A stretch of DNA of 45,445 nucleotides, from NCBI GenBank assembly GCA_040182905.1, contig JARQWU010000058.1:1-45445 (forward strand). The letters are read 5' to 3'. The number at the start of each line of letters is the position of its first letter. Positions within the stretch are counted from its first letter, which is position 1. Under the pieces are notes generated by a model. The model had not been told where the DNA came from. It saw nothing but the letters and a program-made list of their open reading frames with translations, and made no database searches. Both the position numbers and the translations under genes were made by a program. Positions 1 through 8,418 of the stretch are shown in pieces. The stretch is from Barthelona sp. PAP020. Its lineage: Eukaryota; Metamonada: BaSk clade.

Positions 1-99
1 GCAGTTAGACATAATCGTTACATTGTTATGCGTAAAGATTTTGAAACTGCATACACAAAGGTTACTAAAAGATCAGATAAGGTGAGTCAATATTTCTAA
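1..99 (+). CDS. RPT3: 26S proteasome regulatory ATPase Rpt3/PSMC4-like, C-terminal end (partial)
   Basis: Only the last 33 codons are in the window; the gene begins upstream. The readable tail starts AVRHNRYIVMRKDFETAY, which fits the conserved C-terminal pattern of the Rpt3 subunit of the 19S regulatory particle (AVRxNRYxVxxKDFExAY) better than the other Rpt paralogues I can recall. Rpt subunits form the AAA+ ring that unfolds substrates and gates the 20S core, docking through C-terminal HbYX tails. Read straight through, this protein ends SQYF, which keeps a penultimate Tyr but has Gln where the hydrophobic residue is usual. The sequence just after the SDK codons is GTGAGT, a textbook splice donor, so the true C-terminus could instead lie in a downstream exon. 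Family assignment is fairly sure; the exact end is not. Confidence 0.75.
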   Translation, partial: AVRHNRYIVMRKDFETAYTKVTKRSDKVSQYF

Positions 100-114
100 G
101 TGTCTATTTTGTAA

Positions 115-243
115 ATGTTTGTTTCATTTTTCATTTTTGGTGCAAAATCACGAGGAGTTAATGGTTCTTTATTTAAATCATTCCAAGAATACCAAAATTT
201 TTTACAAAGTAATCTACCAAAAGGAATATGTTCAAAGAATTAA
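115..243 (+). other. Short open frame of 42 codons, status unknown
   Basis: An ATG-initiated frame of 42 codons lies between the proteasome subunit and the ankyrin gene. Its composition is protein-like rather than random AT-rich filler (for example SLFKSFQEYQNFLQSNLPKG), but I recognise no family. It contains a GTAATC that could act as a splice donor in phase 1. A polypyrimidine-rich TTTACAG acceptor at 379-383 would join it in frame to the ankyrin gene downstream. It may therefore be a 5' exon of that gene, a tiny gene, or chance. Confidence 0.2.
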
Positions 244-412
244 AAAGTGATTACTTTGCTTTCCTTTTTGAAAGAAATTTTTAGTTTTTTATTACCGAAT
301 GGGACACTGATCCTTTTATGATTGATCTGAAGAATAAAAACTGTTGTAGAATTTCCTAAAAAAAAATGTCTTTTTTTTTACAGATTATTTTTTCTTTCTA
401 CTTTTTTTTGGA

Positions 413-2255
413 ATGAATTTATTAATTTCATTGGACAGAGTCATTTTATTACAAGTTCTTGCCAGGAAAGGAGAGACTATTGATGCTTTGAAAGTTCTTT
501 TTTCTGAAATCAAAGAGAAGAAACAATTTGTCAAAATAACAACACTTGATGAATCTTTCAGTAATTTTTTGAGTGATATTTACCAGTATTTTGTTGAAAA
601 TTTGCTGGCAGAGGATAATCCCACACTAGATATTTGTTATGTTGATGCAAAATTAATTCTTTTTGGACGTTTAGTTAAATTAATGATTAATTTAGAAGAG
701 TTATTGCAATGTCAAGAATCTATTTTTGAAAATAATGAGATTATTGCTTAAATCACTAGTTTTTCTGAACTTTTTGAAACTTCTAAAAGTCTAATTATTA
801 GCCCTGTTGAAACAAGTTTGAAATTTGATGATTATAGAAGGATACATTCAGCTTTGGATGAAACTTTTAAATATATTGAAATATTGCAAAAAATTGAACC
901 CAATCCAATTTATTTTTCTAAGGAAGAGATTATTCCCGAAAGTTTGGATGATATTGATGTTCCTGAAAAAATGGCATACCTGATATATCCAGATGGTCAA
1001 TCTCCACTTCATTGGCTGTCCAGTGAAGGATTAATTGAAGATTTAAAACTGACTATAAAAAAGAATGACTGGAAAATTGATTGTAGAGACAAGGAAGAAC
1101 GAACACCTCTATATTATGCTGCTTGGACAAATCACGTGAATTGTATTAAACTGTTGTTGGATAACGGGGCAGACATAAATGCAGTAAAACAAGGGGGATA
1201 TACAGCATTATATATAGCTTGTCAGAGAAATTATGTAGAAGCTGTAGAATATCTTTTAAAACGAGGTGCCAACATTAACACGTTGGATCGTGATAAAGGA
1301 ACGCCATTATACATTGCCATACAAGAAAGAAATCACCAAATCATTTCTTTGCTGTTAAATTATGGAGCTAATCCAAACATATCCGATATTGCTGGAAATC
1401 CACCTTTGGCTATTGCTTTGAATAATGGAGATTTGGTTTCAGTTAAACTTTTGCTGAGAGCAGGTGCAAAAATTGATTGGGTCAATGATGCTAACAAAAC
1501 CTCAGTATTCTTTGCCTTGCAAAATGAAAAATATTTGGACGTTTTAGACTTTCTTCTTAATTATGATATTGATATTGAAACCCCTTTCGTTATGGATTTT
1601 TCACCTTTGTTAGTATGTGCATTTCAACAAAAATGGTTGTTTGTGAAATATTTATTGTTTAGAGGAGCAAATGTTCATGCTAAAGCCAATCTTCAGGGTA
1701 AAGAACTTTCCCTTTTTCATCCAATTATTGATTTCAAACGATTGGACCTGATTCCCTTAATCATGGCTGCAGGATTTGAATTACCACCTGAACTAGACTC
1801 TCTTTTCGAGTAAGTTGATTGAATGTGTGTTTGTGAGTATTTTTATGTGTATATTTTTGTTTTTGTAAAAGACTAATTATCTTGTTTTTTGTTCTTTGGG
1901 AAAATTTTTTTTTTGAAAATTCTGCACCAAAAAACAGAACCATTGAACCACTTACAGCAACACGCAACAAGAAGCAAGAAGTAACAGAAATGAATTCCAA
2001 AAGATCGTTTTGATGATGCAACCCACTATCCCCAAATATAGCGCTTGAATTTTGACAGATTTAAGTACTTTTGACGGACAACATACACCAAATTTATCCG
2101 GTGTTTTTACCTCAATTGAAGGTGTCAAATATTCTAATAAAGAAAAAATACGATCCGAATTTAAAACTCTAAATAAATACAACAATAAAGATGAAATTTT
2201 GAATATCAAACAACTATTAAGAAAAAAAACACTCTTTAGGGGGTTAAGAAATTAA
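413..2255 (+). CDS. Ankyrin-repeat protein, with in-frame TAA and probable spliced 3' end
   Basis: Frame 413-751 encodes a helical region of about 112 residues and stops at TAA 749-751. The same frame continues past that stop, through an ankyrin array, to a TAA at 1811-1813. At least six ankyrin repeats lie between about 971 and 1780, with typical TPLYYAA, ALYIACQ and LLLDNGADIN cores. Ankyrin arrays are protein-binding scaffolds; no catalytic domain is visible, so the partner is unknown. Two features question the simple reading. First, TAA 749-751 splits one continuous protein-like frame; it could be a lesion, or lie in a 60-nt GT-AG intron (700-759) that keeps the frame. Second, the last codons overlap a strong GTAAGT donor at 1810, and splicing could add a 66-codon protein-like exon ending at 2255. 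The start at ATG 413 is the first in frame after a stop at 347-349. If neither splice is real, the ankyrin part could start only at ATG 971. The gene may be decaying. Confidence 0.55.
700..759 (+). other. Candidate 60-nt intron removing the in-frame TAA of the ankyrin gene
   Basis: A GTTATT donor at 700 and a CACTAG acceptor ending at 759 bracket the TAA at 749-751. The length is a multiple of three and the joined frame stays open (LE-D-FSELFE). The donor is weak and no clear ACTAAT branch site is seen, so a plain nonsense mutation is equally possible. Confidence 0.22.
1810..1957 (+). other. Candidate intron at the 3' end of the ankyrin gene
   Basis: The donor is GTAAGT directly after the last ankyrin-region codons (...SLF-GA). 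A GACTAAT branch-like site lies at 1871-1877 and the acceptor CTTACAG ends at 1957. An alternative acceptor (AAACAG ending 1937) is the first AG after the branch site and would give a different short tail ending at TGA 2011-2013. The donor and branch site agree with the introns in the CLASP and VPS55 genes. Confidence 0.4.
1981..2058 (+). other. Candidate second intron, linking to a terminal exon 2059-2255
   Basis: The donor GTAACA is identical to that of the CLASP intron at 8459, and the acceptor is TTTTGACAG. Together with the 1810-1957 intron it leaves a 23-nt micro-exon (1958-1980) and joins in frame to a protein-like stretch ending at TAA 2253-2255. Phase agreement across both junctions supports it. 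The very small exon and the lack of a clear branch site weigh against it. Confidence 0.3.
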
Positions 2256-2288
2256 CCGATCAATAGCAAATCTTAAATGATGTTTTAG

Positions 2289-3478
2289 CTAATTGAAATC
2301 ATCCTCATCATCAGGTTCAACACTTTGTTTACCCATAAATGAACGCATATTGCCACCATTGGTTTCATTAAAGTCAACCAAATCCCAACATAAGTTAACA
2401 ATCACATTGTATTCTTCTTGATTCATGCAAATACCTGCAGTCACTAATTGTCTAATGATTTGAGTGCCATATCTCGAGCAACAAGATTTGATAACACATG
2501 ACCACTCTTCGACAGTTGAATAAATTCAGACTTTTGTGAATAGTTATACTCAAGAACAATTGAATAGACCCTGATTGTCTGCACGTCAATTGTTTCCTGG
2601 CAGGCGTTATAGCAAATGAAAAATAGGGTATGCTGCAACCACAACGAACTTTTTGAATCTCCTGAAACCTGTCCAAATTATACGACATAATATATCTATC
2701 ACCAGACATAATAAGTAAGACACTGGGTGAAAAGAAATGAACAGACCAAACTTCACCACCCATATCAAATCTATGAATAAGTGATCCATCATACTTGTCC
2801 CAAAGTTTGGCTTTGTTCGGTTGGTCACCAACAGCGATCATTCTTTCAGTTGAGTGGAAATCAATGGTTCTAACATGTCCATCATGACTAAATGCACGAA
2901 TAACAGACAAATCGTAAGGATTAACCAACGCGACAGTATTATCCCCACTACCAGTTAAAAGATATTGACCATCAGACGATAGTTTTACTTCATAAATCCA
3001 ACGAGAATGAATTGTTTCTTCCAAGACAACATTGCCACTATTAATATCCCACTTCTTAAGATTGCCATTGTTATCACCAGAATACAGATAATTTGAACAG
3101 TGAGAAATCCAAATTTTGCAAAATTGAGTGTTGTTATTCAATCTATCAAGATAGAGAAATCTGAAAAGGTGTATATAATAGCAGACTTATCAGAAGAACA
3201 AGTCGCAAACTTTTGTCCATCTGATGAAAAATCAAGCCCTTAAATATCCTTTGTGTGATCTTCTAAGGTATGAATTAACATTCCAGTTTCTGCATCAAAA
3301 ACATGAACTTTTTTAAAATCACAACATACCAACTGTTTACCATTTGGAGAATATTCACTGTTATACACATAATAAGAAATTACTCCTCCAATTTCCCTCA
3401 TACTATTTTCGTCAATTTTGGGTGACAGATACTGCAAATGGTTTTCCCATCAAATTTATCACTTGATTCGACAGACAT
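2289..3478 (-). pseudogene. Decayed WD40-repeat gene, paralogue of the intact gene at 39496-40926
   Basis: Minus-strand homology runs from an ATG at 3478 to a TAG at 2289-2291 but is spread over three frames. A shift occurs near 3445. An in-frame TAA at 3240-3242 interrupts a WD40 strand (EDHTKDI-stop-GLDFSSDGQ). Further shifts lie near 3160, near 2620 and near 2470. Joined across these breaks it follows the intact paralogue closely. Examples are DLSVIRAFSHDGHVRTID here versus DLRVIQQFYSHDHLVRSVD there, and IIRQLVTAG...EEYNVI...WDLVDFNETNGGN versus FIRQLVWAG...GEYNVI...WDLVDINSENGGN. Several independent lesions, with long intact frames elsewhere in the window, make decay far likelier than sequencing error. 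The parent protein would have carried WD40 blades plus a short helical C-terminus; its function is unknown. Confidence 0.8.
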
Positions 3479-4073
3479 GTTGAATTAATTTTGAAAAATA
3501 AAGGTTAAAGCAATGCCCAATCAAAAAATTCAAAAATCCTTCTTTATCAAAAGAAGCAAAATTACCTCTATGAAATATTTTTCGATAAAAGCTGATTCAA
3601 TGAATGTTTGGCAGGTATTTTGTGATTTGATGAAACTTTACTTTTTCTTTGACTCAAAGTTGAATTAGCCAACCCAATCAGTCGATCTAAAAGCTATTGT
3701 TCGTGAAATAAGCCCGCTTTCTTTTGATTTTACTACTGATTGGTGTTGTTCATGATTCACTTGCAAAATAAAAATTTCACACAAATCAAGAAAACTCATT
3801 CGCCTTATGCTTAATCAACACTATTCATTATATTTCCAAACCAAGAATCACTGCACTTTTTGCACTCAAAGTAAGCATTTGTTTGCTTCCTTCAACAAGA
3901 AAAAAACCAAAAAAAAAACAAAAATTTTTTTATTTCAAAGCATAAATTTAAAGTGATTGAATAATCCAGGTCATAATGGTCTTATTGAATAAACAGTCAA
4001 CATAACCTTAAAATATTCAATTCAGTCAGACAAAAACCAAAAGAGCATCAAGTGATAGAATAAATACAGGTAA
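3479..4073. other. Non-coding gap between WD40 pseudogene and SIN3, possible coding remnants
   Basis: No intact gene is seen. A plus-strand ATG at 3570 opens 32 codons to TAG 3666-3668, and the same frame continues for about 29 more protein-like codons (3669-3755). This could be the remains of an unrecognised gene or chance. The right end contains A-rich runs and should hold the 3' untranslated end of SIN3. Confidence 0.3.
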
Positions 4074-7000
4074 TCAAGTCAAGCCTCCAAAATCAACGAC
4101 TGTTGAAACATCTTTAATAATAGTCATAATTTCATTGTTGGAATCTCTTGGAGGTAAAAACCTTAATTTTAAAGGTGACTCAAAAACGTTAATTTTTCGA
4201 TCTTTGACGAATAAATAATCACCATTTTCATTGTTTTCAGCAATTTTAACAATCATACCACCATCCTTTTGTAATACCCAACGAATATTATTTTGAATAA
4301 GAGTTAAATCAGGATTATAGGGATATAAACTGCGTTTTAAAAAGATAGGTTGACTTTTATCATCCAAACGATTAGATTCTGTTGATATAATCTTAAGAAT
4401 ATCATCATATTGCTTAGAAAATTGCTGGTTATTTGCTAAATGATATCGATGATCGGAAAAACTTAACAAATAAGGATAATAAACTTCAAACATACAAATG
4501 GAAGGTATTATCGGAGTATTTTTTTTCCATTCCCACTTTTTCTTTTCATAATTCGATTTTTGACTCAATTCACTAAGATAAACACCACCTTTTCTTTTAT
4601 TTTTGTTAATTCCAACACCATAAGCATGTTCAATCAAAGAATAAGGATTAATATCTTCTGGTTTGATCTTTTCCACAATATATAAAGTTTCTTTTGAACT
4701 AGATATTACTCTAGCATGATTTTCGTATTGACTACTGATGAACAAATATCTTCTCATTCTTTGTTGTAAATTTGCTTCAAAATTAACATCATCACCACCA
4801 TATTTATTTTTTAAGACTCCAGAATCTATCAATAGATCATGATAGTAGCAATATAATGATAAAAACTGTTTGCAATTATCACATTGTAATTGAGAAAGCA
4901 AATCATTAATCGATTGTTTGATTAATTGAGGGAAAATCATAAAGTCAAAACAATTCAGCAAACTCTTTTGTTTTAGATAAGGAAACAATGGCATTTTGTC
5001 AATAGTTGCTAACAATAATCTACAAGCAAAGTTAATCCATCCATTTAATTCTAAATCATCCCAACCAAAAGAAACTGGAGGTAATAACCTTGTTTCTGTG
5101 ATTACAGTACGATGCTTACGTCTAAATTCAACAATCATTCCATACAAAACTTGGAATTGTTTATAAAAAACAACTAATTGAATATTTCCAATGAATTGTA
5201 ACTGTGAATTGGATGATTCTGTGGTATCTTTATCAATGAAAGTGATATTATTACTGTTATCAATGTCATTCCAATCAAAATTATTCAAGATTAAAGCTTC
5301 TCCATTTACATTGAAGATATCATCTGCTGCCATTTCATCATACTGAATATAAAGTTGTAAAAAGCAATTTTCCAATTCATTTAAGCTAATTTCTTGATTT
5401 TTGCCAAGAATTTCAAATAATAAATCAAAGGTAGATATATTAATATTAAATATCTGCAAGATTATAACTTGAAAATAATCTTTAACAATATCATCAGGAT
5501 GATCATGCCAAAATGAACCCAATAATACAAATAATGTCGTAAACAAATATATAGGATCATCAAATATGAATTGAGTTTTCAATCTATCCTCATTTTCATC
5601 TTGAATAATTCGATTATACACCTCCTTAGCAGAAAAATGAGCTTTTGCGGAAACCATCCGTTCCTTTTGAATATCTTTCAAATCAGGCTCAACTCGACTC
5701 CACATCTTTTCACTAACATTCCCACTTAATAAACTGTACGTTTTATCAAATATTAATTCAAACTGTGTTGTCACAGTATCAATCAACATGTCTATGTATA
5801 AAAAGGGATATTTTGTAAACATTCTGACAATACCTTCTCCTGCATCTCCAAACATCCATTTCAACATGGCTAAATCAGATTGTCTACAATACTGTAATGT
5901 CTTGAATCCCTTACGAACATAATCTCTTTCTATTTTCAATTTTCTTAATAACATTTTCGTACGATCAACAGTAATAAAACACATGAAAAAATGGTCATCA
6001 AACGTAATTATTGCAGTTTCATATGGTCCAATCATTGGCTTTCCTAAAACATGGTCTATTTCATTAAATTCTTTGATACCTTCTTCTGATTCATTAGGAT
6101 CTGAAACAGATACATAATAATTATTCAAACTGTCTCTTATGTCATCCTTCAAGTATAATTTGCCACTGCAACAAGGTTGTTGATATTCAGATACAATTCT
6201 TTTATAACTATACGTACATTCTTCTGTTTTAGTCAAAAATTGTTCAATGTATCTTCCAGGTGCTTGAGTTTGTGGTTCTTCTTCATTATTCGTTGCGCTT
6301 CTGGCATTTCTTCTAGTGGTAGTATAATTATCGGTAGCATCTAAAAATATTGGTAATTTTTCATACAATATGGTTTCATAAGTGGAAAAATATTCCTTGC
6401 TAGGCGAATTAACCAATTTAGTCCGAAAACTTTCCAAATCAACAAGCATTGAGGGAGTGTATAGATTTCTCAAGTTAACAATCAAATCAGAGGATAACGT
6501 TTCCATCAACAAAAAAACCAATGCTACATGATCAATTAATCCAACAGCAAAAAGATATAAAATACTCAAACAATCTTCCCAAGAAATAGCCATTTTTGAA
6601 GTCTCCATATGCTTCTTAATATCAAATAGGAAAAGAGACATGGTTGTTGTAACCAATTCAGGATTTCTCGAATCGATCAATTCATAAAAGTCAACAGATG
6701 GCAACAAGCCTTTAGGTACATCTCTTCTTTTTTCTCTAACCTTCTTTTCCCCACTATATTCCCTTGGTTTCGGTGTAGTACTTCGTTTTTTCCTTTGTTT
6801 TCGAGAAGCAGAAATAATGGGAGAACTAGGTTCATCCAAAAATTCAGCATCGTCAATCATCGATTGTTGTTGCTTTTCACTCAGACTTTGCCATTTAATT
6901 ATAGTGCTATCAATATATTTAGCCATATTTAACGATGGAGGCAATGGTGGAACTTGCGATAAAGGTATTAATCTGGACATACAATGTGAATCAACACGCA

Positions 7001-7682
7001 TTTCTTTGGGGAAAAATGATACCAGATCTTTGAGTAAAACAGGATATCTTTCAAATAACCTAAATATTGTATGATCAAATGCCACAGTATCTACTCCTCC
7101 ATCTCGATAATTGTAAGCCAATTTTAGAAGACTTTTGTAAAGTCCATCATATTCAAAGTTGTCTTCAGCAGAACGTTTTAATTTTTCGAAAAAATCAAGA
7201 GCTCGAAAGTATTGATCCTGAAATTCAGTTGGCATATCTTCAATGGAATCAATTGTTAAAACAGGCAAAAAGTTGTGTTTTTCATTGCCATGTTTTTCAA
7301 CATTGTATCTGTCTGAATTGATTAACTGATATGCACTGACAGAAGTTGATGATTTCGATAAAAATTGATTGAATTCTTTGATTAATGAAGGATATTCAAT
7401 GAAAAAATTTCCAACAATTTTAGCTGTTTCTTCTTCAGTTATTTCCTTCTTTCTATATCGGTCCAAAATTTTAACAAAAACTTCATATTTTTTGATTCCT
7501 CCAATTCTCATAACTTCTAATAGAAAAGCTTGTGCAGTTTGTGATGTAGGTTCATTTCTATTCTCCAATTCTACATTAGGCTCTCTTTTTAATGGTTGAG
7601 TAAATTTTCTTGGAGAATGAGGTTGTAGGTAAGTAATATTCTTAAAGGGATCTTTAAATGAATAACCACGTTTTGCTTTCAT
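4074..7682 (-). CDS. SIN3: SIN3-like transcriptional corepressor scaffold
   Basis: A 1202-residue uninterrupted frame. Three paired amphipathic helix (PAH) domains are visible: PAH1 around residues 48-110 (AFLLEVMRIGG...FFIEYPSLIKEFNQFL), PAH2 around 153-226 (YFRALDFFEKLK...LFERYPVLLKDLVSFF) and a divergent PAH3-like segment around 338-395. A basic, low-complexity linker (about 285-320, RKQRKKR...KKVREKRR) lies between PAH2 and PAH3 and could be a nuclear localisation signal. From about 468 comes the HDAC-interaction region, with TYSYKRIVSEYQQPCCSGK matching the SIN3 pattern TPSYRLLP...CSGR. The C-terminal half resembles the SIN3 C-terminal region. SIN3 family proteins scaffold class I histone deacetylase complexes on chromatin; that role here is inferred from the family. 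The start ATG follows an AT-rich leader and the gene is divergent from CLASP. Confidence 0.88.
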   Translation of the reverse strand: MKAKRGYSFKDPFKNITYLQPHSPRKFTQPLKREPNVELENRNEPTSQTAQAFLLEVMRIGGIKKYEVFVKILDRYRKKEITEEETAKIVGNFFIEYPSLIKEFNQFLSKSSTSVSAYQLINSDRYNVEKHGNEKHNFLPVLTIDSIEDMPTEFQDQYFRALDFFEKLKRSAEDNFEYDGLYKSLLKLAYNYRDGGVDTVAFDHTIFRLFERYPVLLKDLVSFFPKEMRVDSHCMSRLIPLSQVPPLPPSLNMAKYIDSTIIKWQSLSEKQQQSMIDDAEFLDEPSSPIISASRKQRKKRSTTPKPREYSGEKKVREKRRDVPKGLLPSVDFYELIDSRNPELVTTTMSLFLFDIKKHMETSKMAISWEDCLSILYLFAVGLIDHVALVFLLMETLSSDLIVNLRNLYTPSMLVDLESFRTKLVNSPSKEYFSTYETILYEKLPIFLDATDNYTTTRRNARSATNNEEEPQTQAPGRYIEQFLTKTEECTYSYKRIVSEYQQPCCSGKLYLKDDIRDSLNNYYVSVSDPNESEEGIKEFNEIDHVLGKPMIGPYETAIITFDDHFFMCFITVDRTKMLLRKLKIERDYVRKGFKTLQYCRQSDLAMLKWMFGDAGEGIVRMFTKYPFLYIDMLIDTVTTQFELIFDKTYSLLSGNVSEKMWSRVEPDLKDIQKERMVSAKAHFSAKEVYNRIIQDENEDRLKTQFIFDDPIYLFTTLFVLLGSFWHDHPDDIVKDYFQVIILQIFNINISTFDLLFEILGKNQEISLNELENCFLQLYIQYDEMAADDIFNVNGEALILNNFDWNDIDNSNNITFIDKDTTESSNSQLQFIGNIQLVVFYKQFQVLYGMIVEFRRKHRTVITETRLLPPVSFGWDDLELNGWINFACRLLLATIDKMPLFPYLKQKSLLNCFDFMIFPQLIKQSINDLLSQLQCDNCKQFLSLYCYYHDLLIDSGVLKNKYGGDDVNFEANLQQRMRRYLFISSQYENHARVISSSKETLYIVEKIKPEDINPYSLIEHAYGVGINKNKRKGGVYLSELSQKSNYEKKKWEWKKNTPIIPSICMFEVYYPYLLSFSDHRYHLANNQQFSKQYDDILKIISTESNRLDDKSQPIFLKRSLYPYNPDLTLIQNNIRWVLQKDGGMIVKIAENNENGDYLFVKDRKINVFESPLKLRFLPPRDSNNEIMTIIKDVSTVVDFGGLT

Positions 7683-8418
7683 TGAATATTCATATAATTA
7701 AAAGAATGAAAAATTGTGTGAAATACAGGTTTGGGAATTTTTTTGTTACACTTTTGTTTTTTTTTTATTCTTGTTTATTGGCACAAACATTTGATTGGTC
7801 ATTTATTATAAGTTCTTTTCTGTCGATTGTTTGATCAAAAATTTGTACCTTTTTTTAGTACATCACTGATATTCTCAAATGTTTGAAAAGAGAAGTTATA
7901 TTTTATTTTATGTTTGTTAAAATCCTTTGTTTAACCCCCCAAAATAAAAAGAACTCATGTTTACGTTGTTGAGCTTTGCTGGTTTTATTCTTAAACATGT
8001 ATTTCTCCGAAATCGGTAATTAATAAAGTTTTTGGTAGAATCAGACGGTTTTCTTTTGAGAGAATCATAGATCATTGATTTTTTGAAAACACTTCTTCAA
8101 TTCCTAAATGTACCTTTGAATTATTACTCAGAATGTGTTTCAGATAATTAGATTCTATTATTTGTTCCTCCAAAAATTTTTGAAAATTTATTTCTGCAAA
8201 TATTATAGCATGGTTTTTGAAATGAAATGAAAAGGGATTATATGTATAAACAAGGTTTATTTTTTTTGTTGTTGTTACTGTTATGTATTAAACAACAAAT
8301 TAATGCAGAAATAAACTAAAATTTGAAAAAAAAACCAAGTGACCGCCCTTTGATTCTCCTCATTCATATCTTTTTCAGTTGTATGCAATTTTTGATTTGA
8401 TTTATTTAATATATATAT
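7683..8418. promoter_or_regulatory. Divergent intergenic region between SIN3 and CLASP
   Basis: A 736-bp region with no protein-like frame that should carry both promoters. Visible items are a T-rich tract near 7740-7770, a GATTGGT (inverted CCAAT-like) at about 7794, and AAACCTGTAT on the SIN3 strand at 7723-7732. An ATATATATAT run sits immediately before the CLASP ATG. No TATA box can be singled out from the AT-rich background. Confidence 0.35.
7723..7732 (-). promoter_or_regulatory. AAACCTGTAT motif upstream of SIN3
   Basis: Ten bases, about 40 nt upstream of the SIN3 ATG, read on the SIN3 strand. The identical word occurs in the same orientation about 24 nt upstream of the dynein ATG (14025-14034). 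It could be a shared core promoter or 5' leader element; two copies are not enough to prove it. Confidence 0.2.

Noticed and set aside
749-751. Reassignment of TAA to an amino acid
   Set aside because: TAA ends many clear genes in the window (CLASP, dynein, exportin-T) and never occurs inside the 4322-codon dynein frame, so the code is standard.
1952-2209. Minus-strand hydrophobic frame opposite the ankyrin 3' region
   Set aside because: It is the shadow of the plus-strand exon candidate; hydrophobicity comes from reverse-reading A-rich codons.
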